From: Nocardia xishanensis NBRC 101358
Lineage (GTDB): Bacteria; Actinomycetota; Actinomycetes; Mycobacteriales; Mycobacteriaceae
Direction: 5' to 3'
DNA: 64,000 nt
Assembly (NCBI RefSeq): GCF_001613365.1
Contig: NZ_BDCF01000012.1
Coordinates: forward strand, 1-64,000
A program made the translations under genes and the position numbers. The notes under the pieces are model-generated. The model ran no database searches, was not told the DNA's origin, and saw nothing but the letters and a program-made list of their open reading frames with translations. Positions 55,964-64,000 of the stretch are shown one piece after another; the first letter of the stretch is position 1, and every line of letters begins with the position of its first letter.

Positions 55964-56235
55964 TGATCCTCCTGAAGGTGCCTTTAGGTCGCTCCGCGAG
56001 CTCCGCTGCTCGCCTTCATCCCGTTCCCGAGACAGCGGACAGTTCGCTTGCGCTCCTGAGATCGTAAACGGTGCCGTCAGGGCCGACAGCACGGGTCCTA
56101 CTCTGCGTCGTATTTCGTTGGTCACCGGTCGTCCGCGGTACCCCGCGCGACACCCGTGGCGTGCGCCGATGAGTTCCCGGCGCGGCCGTCGTCTCTATCG
56201 ATGACAACAGTTCGTCACCTGCGAGGAGACCGCAC

Positions 56236-57033
56236 ATGACCACCCCGAAGCCGGGCGACCCCGTCTGGGTCGACCTCTACACCGCCGATCCCGAACGCAG
56301 CATCGCCTTCTACGGCGACCTGTTCGGCTGGACCGTCGACCGCGCGGGCGCGGAATTCGGCGGCTACCTCACCTTCCGCAAGGACGGCAAGGCCGTCGCG
56401 GGCGGGATGGGCAGGATGGACGACGGCGACACCGGGCCGGATCGGTGGACCGTCTACCTGTCCGCACCGGACGCCCGTGCCACCGCCGCGGCCGCGAGCG
56501 CGCACGGCGGGTCCGTGATCGTGGAGCCGATGGACGTGGGCGATCTCGGCACGATGGCGGTGCTCGCCGATGCGGACGGTGCGGGCGTCGGCATCTGGCA
56601 GGCCGGCACGTTCGGCGGAATCGAGACCGAGGCCATCGTCGAGGGTGGCAAGTGGCGCAATCACGCGGGCGCTCCGTCCTGGTTCGAGCTGCACACCCGG
56701 GCGTACCAGGCCTCGCTGGCGTTCTACCGCGATGTGTTCGGCTGGTCCGACACCTACGAGATGCCCGGCGCACCCGACTTCCGCTACACCACCATCCACT
56801 CGACCAGCCCGATGCTCGGCGGCGTGATGGACGCCTCCGGCTTCTTGCCGCCGGGCGCCCCCGCGGGCTGGACGGTGTATTTCGGCGCCGACGACGTGGA
56901 CAAGGCGGTCGCTCAGGCGATCGCGCTCGGCGGCAAGGTCGTCTCGGCCGCCCAGGACACCCCGTACGGACGGATGGCCACGGTCGCCGATCCGACCGGC
57001 GCGATCTTCCATCTCGGCGGCGACGTCGCCTGA
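56236..57033 (+). CDS. two-domain VOC (glyoxalase/bleomycin-resistance fold) protein
   Basis: 265 residues composed of two vicinal-oxygen-chelate domains, the first from VWVDLYTADPERSIAFYGDLFGW and the second from PSWFELHTRAYQASLAFYRDVFGW. Each shows the family pattern of beta-alpha-beta-beta-beta and a hydrophobic W after the FG loop. It resembles the actinobacterial glyoxalase-like 27-kDa antigen group. Metal ligands (His, Glu) are not fully conserved, so enzymatic activity is doubtful. GAGGAGA lies 7 bases before the ATG. Standalone gene. Confidence 0.9.
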   Translation: MTTPKPGDPVWVDLYTADPERSIAFYGDLFGWTVDRAGAEFGGYLTFRKDGKAVAGGMGRMDDGDTGPDRWTVYLSAPDARATAAAASAHGGSVIVEPMDVGDLGTMAVLADADGAGVGIWQAGTFGGIETEAIVEGGKWRNHAGAPSWFELHTRAYQASLAFYRDVFGWSDTYEMPGAPDFRYTTIHSTSPMLGGVMDASGFLPPGAPAGWTVYFGADDVDKAVAQAIALGGKVVSAAQDTPYGRMATVADPTGAIFHLGGDVA

Positions 57034-57112
57034 GGTAGCGGGTTCGTTCGCCGAGGCCCGGGCCGCCACCCGCGCCTCGGCCGCGTCTTTCGACGCCTGT
57101 ACCCTCTCCGGC

Positions 57113-58180
57113 ATGCCGGTGAGCGCCCTCGTTCGCACCCGAAACCGCACTGTCGCCACCCGTTACGGCACGGCCGCCGTCGCGGCCCTCTGCGTCGCCG
57201 CGCTGGTCGGCTGCGGCAACCAGTCCGACGACGCGAGTTCGATCATCCGCACCACCACCAATATCGCGGGCGCGAGTGTGGTCGGCTTGGAGCGCGACAC
57301 GACGCGGGCCTGCGCGCTGCCCAGCGCACCCGACCAGCCTTCGGGCACCCGCGGCGTCACCCACGCCGCCGGGGTCTCCGAGGTACCCGCCGATCCGCAG
57401 CGCATCGTCGTGCTGACCACCTCCGCGCTCGATGCCACCTGCGCACTCGGCCTGTGGGAGCGCGTCGTCGGCGCGGTGACCGTGGATGGCGCGCGTCCGC
57501 AGCCGGAGTTCCTCGGCACCGGCGTGCTGAAGGTCCCGAGCATCGGCACCCCCGCCGCGCCCGATCTCGCCAAGATCGCGGAACTGCGTCCCGACGTCAT
57601 CATCGGCGAACAACCGTCGGGCGCGGCCACTTTCGACGCACTGCGAGCCATCGCGCCGACCGTGCTGGTCGGCGCTCCTACCAGCTGGCAGGCCCGGTTC
57701 GGCGCTTTCGCCGAGGGGCTCGACCGGCGCGGCGCGGCGACCACCGCGCTGGAGAACTTCCACACCGAGGCCGCCGACATCGGAACCTCTATCGCCGCCA
57801 ACCAGAGTCAGGCGTCGGTCGTCCGCTTCACCGGTGACGCCATTCAGGTCCAGGGCGCCAACAGTTTCGCGGGCCAGGTCCTTGCCGACGTGGGCGTTCA
57901 GCGGCCGACGGCCCAGCGCGGCGCGTCCTTCGACGTCGCGTCCGGCCAGCTCGGCACGAAGGTCGAAGGCGACATCGTCTACGTCGTCCTGGCCGGTGAA
58001 TCGGGCAAGGAACAGGGCGAGAAGGTGATGCGCGGCGACGAGTGGAAGGAACTCGGCGCCGCCACCGACCGCCGCGTCTTCGCCGTCGAGGACAGCGTCT
58101 GGCACGGCGACGGGCTCACCGCGGCCCGCGCGCTGCTGACCGATCTTCAGAAGACGCTCAACGGATACGTCACCGACTGA
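57113..58180 (+). CDS. fecB: FecB-like iron-siderophore-binding lipoprotein (Rv3044-like)
   Basis: 355-residue substrate-binding protein of ABC iron import. The signal ends in LVGC with lipidated Cys34. The cluster-8 binding fold starts near RIVVLTTSALDATCALGLWERVVG, has a hinge helix after PEIAELRPDVIIG-type DLAKIAELRPDVIIG, and ends with the C-lobe VRFTGDAIQVQ onwards. The M. tuberculosis ortholog FecB is linked to siderophore handling. No permease or ATPase gene is next to it. The upstream VOC gene is separated by 79 bases that contain a GC-rich hairpin. Confidence 0.9.
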   Translation: MPVSALVRTRNRTVATRYGTAAVAALCVAALVGCGNQSDDASSIIRTTTNIAGASVVGLERDTTRACALPSAPDQPSGTRGVTHAAGVSEVPADPQRIVVLTTSALDATCALGLWERVVGAVTVDGARPQPEFLGTGVLKVPSIGTPAAPDLAKIAELRPDVIIGEQPSGAATFDALRAIAPTVLVGAPTSWQARFGAFAEGLDRRGAATTALENFHTEAADIGTSIAANQSQASVVRFTGDAIQVQGANSFAGQVLADVGVQRPTAQRGASFDVASGQLGTKVEGDIVYVVLAGESGKEQGEKVMRGDEWKELGAATDRRVFAVEDSVWHGDGLTAARALLTDLQKTLNGYVTD

Positions 58181-58319
58181 CGGTTCGTCCACGCTCCACC
58201 ACCGCCGGACCGCCCACGCTGGGCGTTCGTCCAATCCGTCGTGAGCGAATCCCGCAGTCCGCGACACGAATTCGTTTCGGCAACGACACGCTGACGATGA
58301 CCGGGAGGACCGAGCGGGC

Positions 58320-58829
58320 ATGACGCACGGGAACAACTTCGAAGGCAGGTTGATCGCACTCGAACGCTGGCAGGGCCTTCAGGTCATCCGCGATACTGTC
58401 ATGGTGACCGAGTTCAACTCGAAGTTGGCAACGATCAACACGAACGTCCTCGCCGCACACAAGGCGGTGGTCGACCTTCGTGGCGACGTCGGTGACGTCG
58501 AGAAGCGTTCCGTGATCTCCCGCCTCATCTCCGTGGACGTCGAGATGAAAAGCTTCCGACGCGAGATGTCGGAGGAGATCGGCGGGCTGAAGGGAAGAGT
58601 CGGCCGTCTGGAAGCCGATGTCGCCATCCTGAAGACCGACGTCGCAGTACTGAAGATGGACGTCGCCGAACTCAAAGCAGACGTCGCAACACTCAAGACC
58701 GACGTCGCCGAACTCAAAACCGACGTCGCAACACTCAAGACCGACGTCGCAACACTCAAAACCGACGTCGCCGAACTGAAGGTCGGAGTCGGCCAGATAC
58801 TCCAACTACTGAGGGAAGGCAGGCGCTAG
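58320..58829 (+). CDS. heptad-repeat coiled-coil protein
   Basis: 169-residue cytoplasmic protein with no signal or membrane segment. The C-terminal part is a regular coiled coil with eight near-identical heptads of the type L-K-T-D-V-A-x, positioned ~97-157, ending VGVGQILQLLREGRR. The N-terminal ~95 residues are helical and less regular. The heptads are encoded by a 21-base tandem repeat (58617-58784). I do not recognise the family; the repeats suggest multimerisation, perhaps trimeric. ATG 58320 follows GAGGACCGAGC. Isolated gene. Confidence 0.8.
   Translation: MTHGNNFEGRLIALERWQGLQVIRDTVMVTEFNSKLATINTNVLAAHKAVVDLRGDVGDVEKRSVISRLISVDVEMKSFRREMSEEIGGLKGRVGRLEADVAILKTDVAVLKMDVAELKADVATLKTDVAELKTDVATLKTDVATLKTDVAELKVGVGQILQLLREGRR
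58617..58784 (+). repeat. 21-base tandem repeat encoding coiled-coil heptads
   Basis: GACGTCGC recurs exactly every 21 bases at 58638, 58659, 58680, 58701, 58722, 58743 and 58764, with a variant (GATGTCGC) at 58617. Several 21-base units are identical to each other. Length is a multiple of three, so copy changes keep the frame. Confidence 0.95.
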
Positions 58830-59281
58830 GTTCATCAGCCGAGCCCGTCGTCGCCACTTCGCGGCGGCGGGCTCGGTCGTCCGGTCCAGCTGATCGGACC
58901 CATCGCATCCTCCTTCGGATGCGATGCCGCTCAATCGAACAGCGCCAGCACCGCCTGGCCGACCGCGGCGATGATCTCCTGATCCTCACCGTCGATGGTC
59001 ACGGTCGGAGTCCACGTCCGGTCCGGCAAGATGGGATCTGCCAGCGAGGGCAGATCCACCGGCGCACCGAATCGGCGCCGGTCATCGGCGTGCGCGCGGT
59101 GTTGGGCGAATTTCCTTGGTGCGGATGGCATTCCCATTCCCGCAGCACGATCTCGGCGGCGCGCCCGGCGAGCGAACACGGCCGACATCCCCTCACAGCG
59201 AACTCCCAGCGACGTCCCAGACCGGTCCGAGCGCCGCCCCCTACCGTCGCTTTCGACGCGAAACGAGTCGAGGAGAACGCG
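58830..59281. other. 452-base region with an inverted repeat and no assured gene
   Basis: It begins with a GC-rich stretch, then an exact 10-base inverted repeat (CATCGCATCC at 58901-58910 and GGATGCGATG at 58917-58926) that could end the coiled-coil transcript. A minus-strand frame at 58931-59329 ends with a hydrophobic C-terminus but shows no known domain. The last part holds the promoter of the dioxygenase gene. Confidence 0.45.
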
Positions 59282-60178
59282 GTGGGTAGATACGGCGAGG
59301 CGCACGAGCACGATCTCGGTCTGGCGCACGACCTGCGAATCATGTCACGGCGGCGAGCGCTGGTATTTCTCGGAATCACCGGGGCGACGGCCGCGAGCGC
59401 CTGCGCGACAGCGACGCAGACCGGCACGTCGAGCACCACGACGTCCGTCGCGAACACCACCGCCGACGCGGCGAGCGCGGCGCCTGAGGAAACGGCCGGA
59501 CCGTATCCCGGCGACGGCTCCAACGGGCCCAACGTCCTCATCGAGTCCGGCGTGGTCCGCTCCGACATCACCACCAGCTTCGGATCGTACTCCGGTGTCG
59601 CGGAAGGCGTTCCGATGACACTGAAGCTGTCGCTGCGCGACCTCGTCGAGGACGGCGCCGCAGGCTCCGGCATGGCCGTCTACGTCTGGCACTGCGATCG
59701 CGCCGGGAACTATTCGCTCTACAGCCCCGGCGTCACCGACCAGAATTACCTGCGCGGTGTCCAAGTCGCCGACGCGACCGGCACGGTCACCTTCACCTCG
59801 ATCTTCCCAGCCTGCTATTCGGGCCGCTGGCCGCACATCCACTTCGAGGTGTTCGACTCGCTGGAGTCCGCGGTCGCAGGCAGCGACGCCCGCCTCACCT
59901 CGCAGATCGCGCTCCCCCAGGACGCGTGCGAGGCCGTCTTCGCGCACGACTCCGGCTACGCGCAGAGCGTGCGCAATCTGTCCGGGGTCACCCTCGCCTC
60001 CGACAATGTGTTCGGCGACGGCTGGAACGCCGAATTGGCCACCGTTACCGGAACGCCCGCCGTCGGCCTCACGGTCACGCTCACCGTCGGCGTCGCGGCG
60101 AAATCCGAGAACCGTTCCCGCGGAGGCGGTTTCGGCGCACCTCCCGGCCGTCCGGGCGGTCCGCCGCCGGGCCGCTGA
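59282..60178 (+). CDS. exported intradiol ring-cleavage dioxygenase family protein
   Basis: 298-residue protein with an intradiol dioxygenase-like core, the Fe(III) enzymes that open catechols. Start GTG 59282 has GAGGAG 6 bases before. A twin-arginine segment (SRRRALVFLG, from residue 22) followed by SAC at residue 41 predicts Tat export with possible lipidation, unusual for classical intradiol enzymes. Core motifs are VYVWHCDRAGNYSLYS (Tyr ligand region) and RWPHIHFEVFD (His-x-His ligands). The C-terminal tail is Gly/Pro/Arg-rich. Substrate unknown; the hydroxyquinol/protocatechuate type is not decided. Confidence 0.85.
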   Translation: MGRYGEAHEHDLGLAHDLRIMSRRRALVFLGITGATAASACATATQTGTSSTTTSVANTTADAASAAPEETAGPYPGDGSNGPNVLIESGVVRSDITTSFGSYSGVAEGVPMTLKLSLRDLVEDGAAGSGMAVYVWHCDRAGNYSLYSPGVTDQNYLRGVQVADATGTVTFTSIFPACYSGRWPHIHFEVFDSLESAVAGSDARLTSQIALPQDACEAVFAHDSGYAQSVRNLSGVTLASDNVFGDGWNAELATVTGTPAVGLTVTLTVGVAAKSENRSRGGGFGAPPGRPGGPPPGR

Positions 60179-60196
60179 GCCGAACGGCAGAAACGA

Positions 60197-60227
60197 ATCG
60201 GGGCCCCGCGTCCGGCGAGGCCCCGAT
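60197..60227. terminator. bidirectional terminator between dioxygenase and nrdF
   Basis: Exact 9-bp stem (ATCGGGGCC at 60197-60205 and GGCCCCGAT at 60219-60227) with a 13-base loop, between the convergent stops. No clear T-run on either strand. Confidence 0.7.
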
Positions 60228-60240
60228 CAGGAGTAACGGG

Positions 60241-61236
<996 letters not shown>

Positions 61237-61258
61237 TCACGGAGCTCCTACCACCGAA

Positions 61259-61272
61259 CACTACTCCTAGTG
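61259..61272 (-). promoter_or_regulatory. NrdR box, proximal
   Basis: CACTACTCCTAGTG is palindromic (CACTA-N4-TAGTG) and fits the NrdR-box pattern. It lies 56 bases upstream of the nrdF start. Together with the second box 32 bases further, it forms the standard pair for the ATP/dATP-sensing repressor NrdR. Confidence 0.75.
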
Positions 61273-61290
61273 GCTCAGAACTCCATGCAG

Positions 61291-61304
61291 CACAACACCT
61301 TGTG
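61291..61304 (-). promoter_or_regulatory. NrdR box, distal
   Basis: CACAACACCTTGTG is palindromic (CACAA-N4-TTGTG), in the same phase as the proximal box (start-to-start 32 bases, about three helical turns). Pairs at this spacing are typical of NrdR-controlled nrd promoters. Confidence 0.75.
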
Positions 61305-61668
61305 TCGCTACGGTGGACGTCCCGGACAGCTGTTCGCCGTGGGAGCACCGCGTGCGGCACCTATTGTGCGGCACCGGCCCGCACGCGAGCGCAGCGGTCC
61401 CGGACCGGCACCGATCGATCGCCAGCAATTAGCCATCGCCAGCAGTTAGCGGGGAGGGCTGCCTGCGCGAGTGCTCGTGGTCGGCCCGCCCGCTCGGATT
61501 TGCCGACCCGGTCTCGGCCCGCGGAATCCGCCTGGGGCGAAGTGCGCAAATTCACCGAGCGGCATGTTCGCCCGCACCGAGGACATTTGCGACGTACGCG
61601 ACGACCGGGCAGACTCCTGCATCGACCGGCGCGCGCACTCGGCGCGCCGCACGAGGGGGTTCACTGTT

Positions 61669-62640
61669 TTGCGCAGATTCGCCGCGGCCGTCGCCGCCGT
61701 CGTCGTCTTGCTCGGCGCGTCCGCCTGTCAGGACGATCTACCGATCACGCCTGCAGGTTCCGGCGGATACTGGTCCGCCGCTCCTCAGACCGAGGATCAG
61801 CGCTGGGAAGTGCTGCGCAAGGTCCGCGCGATCGACCCGTGCGCGCTCCTTCCGCGCGCCGAACTGGCGAAAATCGACACCGTCAGCTGGGTACAGGTCC
61901 GCAAGCCTGACTGGTGCGAAGCGCGGATGGGTTCCACGGAGTCCGGAAAAGGAACCGACCTGAGCTGGTCGCTGCTCGTCGCCCCGACCGGTATCACGCA
62001 GCACGAGCGCGCTCGCACGACGAAGATCGGCGCCGTCACGGTCGGTACCGTGAGCGACCTCGACGCCAACCCGGACCATCGAGGCCAGCTCGTAGAGCGC
62101 AATTGCACCGCGAGCGCGAGTTTCCCCTCGACCGCGGCCATCATGCTGTTCGTCACGACCCCGCTGGGCACCGAACCGTGCCCGGTTGCCGAGGCCGTAC
62201 TACCGACCATGATCGCTCAGCTGGACAAAGAACCCGCGCAGGGCACCTCACCCGACACGCCGAGGACCGTCCTGCTCGGCAGCGATCCCTGCGCGGTGGC
62301 GAGGGGCCTCGGTGTTACGACGCCGGTGGCGGAACAAAGAGAATGGCGATGCTCCTTCCGCTACCGCGACAACGACATTCAGGTCGAGTACACCTACGAC
62401 AGGGAACAACTGGTCGTCGATGGCGAGCCGATCTTCGTCATCAACGGGCATCCCGGGTACGGAGATCCGGACGCGACCGATTTCTTTTCGTACAACGCGA
62501 TAATGGGACCTGTCGTGCCATCGACCGAACCCGAATCGTTCCTGGGACCGAACCTTCCTGTCGTCAACGTGTTCGGCCGTAACGGCGCTGTGGTGGAAGA
62601 GGTTCTGCGCCACGCGGTCGCATTGTTTCCCGCCGCCTGA
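61669..62640 (+). CDS. lipoprotein, DUF3558-like, first of a tandem pair
   Basis: 323-residue exported lipoprotein starting at TTG 61669, chosen because it puts an N-terminal signal (LRRFAAAVAAVVVLLGASAC, lipidated Cys20) behind a GAGGGGG site 8 bases upstream. The mature part has two related halves, each opening with a Cys-containing motif (RAIDPCALLP and GSDPCAVARG) followed by a later Cys, which suggests an internal domain duplication with disulfides. This is the plan of DUF3558 proteins of Nocardia and mycobacteria. Function unknown. Paralog of the next gene. Confidence 0.75.
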   Translation: MRRFAAAVAAVVVLLGASACQDDLPITPAGSGGYWSAAPQTEDQRWEVLRKVRAIDPCALLPRAELAKIDTVSWVQVRKPDWCEARMGSTESGKGTDLSWSLLVAPTGITQHERARTTKIGAVTVGTVSDLDANPDHRGQLVERNCTASASFPSTAAIMLFVTTPLGTEPCPVAEAVLPTMIAQLDKEPAQGTSPDTPRTVLLGSDPCAVARGLGVTTPVAEQREWRCSFRYRDNDIQVEYTYDREQLVVDGEPIFVINGHPGYGDPDATDFFSYNAIMGPVVPSTEPESFLGPNLPVVNVFGRNGAVVEEVLRHAVALFPAA

Positions 62641-62772
62641 CGCCGCCCGGCACGCACTCCGGCGTCCGGGCTCCTGTTTTGCGACACAAGGTCGATCCGT
62701 GCACACTCGGCGGCGATGGTCCGCGGGAGCAGACCCGCGCCACGCGAATCCGATCCGAACGAAGGGGAATCG

Positions 62773-63747
62773 ATGCTGCGTCGACTGCTGTTGGCGGCCG
62801 CACTCGTGCTGACCACCGCGGCCTGCCAGGACGCGTCGGATTCGGCGTCGAGCGCGGACCCCGCAACGGGCGGATTCTGGTCCACCACACCGCAGACGGA
62901 CGCGCAGCGACTCGAAATGCTGCGCAGGGCACGCAATATCGACCCCTGCGCGCTGCTGCCGAATCAGAAGCTACGCGAGGTGGGTGCGGTGGTGTCCGTG
63001 GACAACACGCAGCCCTCGAGCTGCAAAGCGATCATCGGCTCGGCCGAGCCGGGCAAAGGGACGACGCTGGTGTGGCACGTGGTTGCGCCGCCGACGAGCA
63101 CCCCGTGGGAGGACAAGGACGCGGCGATCGAACGAGTGGGTGACGTCACCGTCTCGCTGTTGGACGACAGGAAGTCCATGACCGACGCGCAGCTTCGTGA
63201 GCAGGGCCATCGCACCTGCTACGCCGAAGCGCGCTTCCCCGCCACCGCCGAGTTCTGGCTCGACGTACAGGGCCCGATCGGCGGCGATCCGTGCGCCGTG
63301 GCCCGTTCGCTGGTGCGAACGGCGTTGACGGAGTGGCGTATCGAGCCGCCGCACGGCACTTCGCCCGTGACGGCCCGCAGCATTCTCACCGGACACGACC
63401 CGTGCGCGGTGGCGCCCGCACTCGGCATCTCCGTGCCCGCGGGCGAACAGCAGCTGCACAAGTGCGAGTTCGGTTTTCGCGGCGGCAACGTCGTGATCAA
63501 CTACGAATACCAGGACGGAAACCCAGCGGGACCGGGCGAGCCCGCGTTCACGGTCGGCCCTCGGCCGGTGCACCAGGTCGCCGCCGCGGCCGGTGACACG
63601 CGTGTCTACTCCGCACCGGTCGGTCCCCCGCTCCGCCCCGCCGTGACCGGCCAGGCGCTGCCGACCCGGACCCCCGTCGTCTCGGCGGTGGGCAAGCCCG
63701 ACGCCGTGGAAGAGGTCATGCGCAGGCTGCTGCCAATGCTGCCGTGA
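62773..63747 (+). CDS. lipoprotein, DUF3558-like, second of a tandem pair
   Basis: 324-residue lipoprotein paralogous to the preceding one. Lipobox TTAAC with Cys18; GAAGGGGAA precedes the ATG. Shared blocks include GGFWSTTPQTDAQRLEMLR (first copy GGYWSAAPQTEDQRWEVLR), NIDPCALLP and HDPCAVAPALGI, and the C-terminal AVEEVMRRLLPMLP equivalent. The pair is separated by 132 bases, so it may be one operon. The C-terminal third is Pro/Thr-rich and more divergent. Function unknown; both probably face the outside of the cytoplasmic membrane. Confidence 0.78.
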   Translation: MLRRLLLAAALVLTTAACQDASDSASSADPATGGFWSTTPQTDAQRLEMLRRARNIDPCALLPNQKLREVGAVVSVDNTQPSSCKAIIGSAEPGKGTTLVWHVVAPPTSTPWEDKDAAIERVGDVTVSLLDDRKSMTDAQLREQGHRTCYAEARFPATAEFWLDVQGPIGGDPCAVARSLVRTALTEWRIEPPHGTSPVTARSILTGHDPCAVAPALGISVPAGEQQLHKCEFGFRGGNVVINYEYQDGNPAGPGEPAFTVGPRPVHQVAAAAGDTRVYSAPVGPPLRPAVTGQALPTRTPVVSAVGKPDAVEEVMRRLLPMLP

Positions 63748-63837
63748 TCCATGGACGGGGTATCGTCCCGAATCCGCACGCTTCCGGGATGTCGGCCCGC
63801 AGCCGGTCCCGGAAAGCTTGCGGCGGAACGGAATTCC

Positions 63838-64000
63838 TCAGATCCCCAGGACCAGCTTCGCCGTCGTGAAGTAGATGATCAGCCCGGTGGCGTCGACCAG
63901 CGTCGTCACCATCGGCGCCGAGACCACCGCCGGGTCGATGCGCAGCTTCTTGGCGAGCAGCGGCATGGTGCCGCCGATGGTCGCCGCCCACCCGCAGATC
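63838..64000 (-). CDS. mgtE: MgtE-type magnesium transporter, 3' end only
   Basis: The last 53 codons of a minus-strand gene that continues past the window. They read as the C-terminal membrane part of MgtE: WAATIGGTMPLLAKKLRIDP, VVSAPMVTTLVDATGLIIYF and a final helix ending TAKLVLGI. The P-x-D-P-A type motif and the last two helices are family hallmarks. The N-terminal cytoplasmic and CBS domains are outside the window. Confidence 0.9.
   Translation of the reverse strand, partial: ICGWAATIGGTMPLLAKKLRIDPAVVSAPMVTTLVDATGLIIYFTTAKLVLGI

Noticed and set aside
57051..57080. Hairpin between the VOC and fecB genes
   Set aside because: 7-base stem with a 16-base loop and no T-run; possible attenuator or terminator but not above background in GC-rich DNA.
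58617..58784. CRISPR array
   Set aside because: The 21-base units are contiguous without spacers, are in frame and encode heptads of a protein.
58931..59329. Possible 132-codon minus-strand gene
   Set aside because: Arg-rich, no domain, and overlaps the start of the dioxygenase gene. Kept only as a note in the intergenic entry.

Overview
The window reads as chromosomal DNA of a high-GC mycolic-acid actinomycete, most likely Nocardia or a close relative such as Rhodococcus. GC is uniformly high, GTG and TTG starts are common, and neighbouring genes often overlap by the four bases ATGA or GTGA. The gene order also follows, from memory, the Mycobacterium tuberculosis block from about Rv3011c to Rv3048c: gatA, gatC, an ACT-domain gene, ligA, a MetE-like gene, mnmA, iscS, a PlsC-type acyltransferase, an OlsB-like GNAT, etfA/etfB, the methylglucose-lipopolysaccharide (MGLP) genes, a methyltransferase pair, echA17-like, a Nudix gene, an ABC ATPase, serB2, ctaD, fecB and nrdF. 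No rRNA, tRNA, CRISPR array, insertion sequence or prophage was recognised.

Layout. 1-5.5 kb: the end of a sensor kinase, a membrane-anchored phospholipase A2-like protein overlapping a membrane serine hydrolase, an SRPBCC gene behind a perfect KstR-type operator, and a secreted SGNH esterase. 5.5-19 kb: translation and RNA-modification genes (gatCA, mnmA with its sulfur donor iscS, a QueA-like gene) and ligA, mixed with small accessory genes including an AAA ATPase. 19-29 kb: a block absent from the M. tuberculosis order. It has a six-gene minus-strand run (GT4-like transferase, UDP-xylose-synthase-like SDR, carbamoyltransferase, GT2-HAD phosphatase fusion, GT9, UDP-glucose dehydrogenase) facing an aldehyde dehydrogenase and another GT2. 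It looks like a route to a carbamoylated, possibly xylose- or heptose-containing glycan. 29-33 kb: a haloalkane-dehalogenase-like hydrolase, a secreted GH1 glucosidase, and a decayed reductase next to an intact ArsR regulator.

33-46 kb: lipid acyltransferases, NDH-2 with a divergent LysR gene, electron-transfer flavoprotein, then the MGLP genes (SAM methyltransferase, GH57 branching enzyme, GT4 glucosyltransferase, acyltransferase) and a PQQ-type propeller lipoprotein. 46-64 kb: methyltransferases, enoyl-CoA hydratase, Nudix, ABC ATPase, PTH2-type hydrolase, chagasin-like inhibitor lipoprotein, serB2, ctaD, VOC protein, fecB, a heptad-repeat coiled-coil protein, an exported intradiol dioxygenase, nrdF with paired NrdR boxes, two tandem paralogous lipoproteins and the 3' end of an MgtE transporter.

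Non-coding signals stand out: two copies 40 kb apart of a nested inverted-repeat element placed just after stop codons, several operator-like dyads, and several strong terminator hairpins. Assignments come from reading motifs and from remembered gene order; no database search was run.
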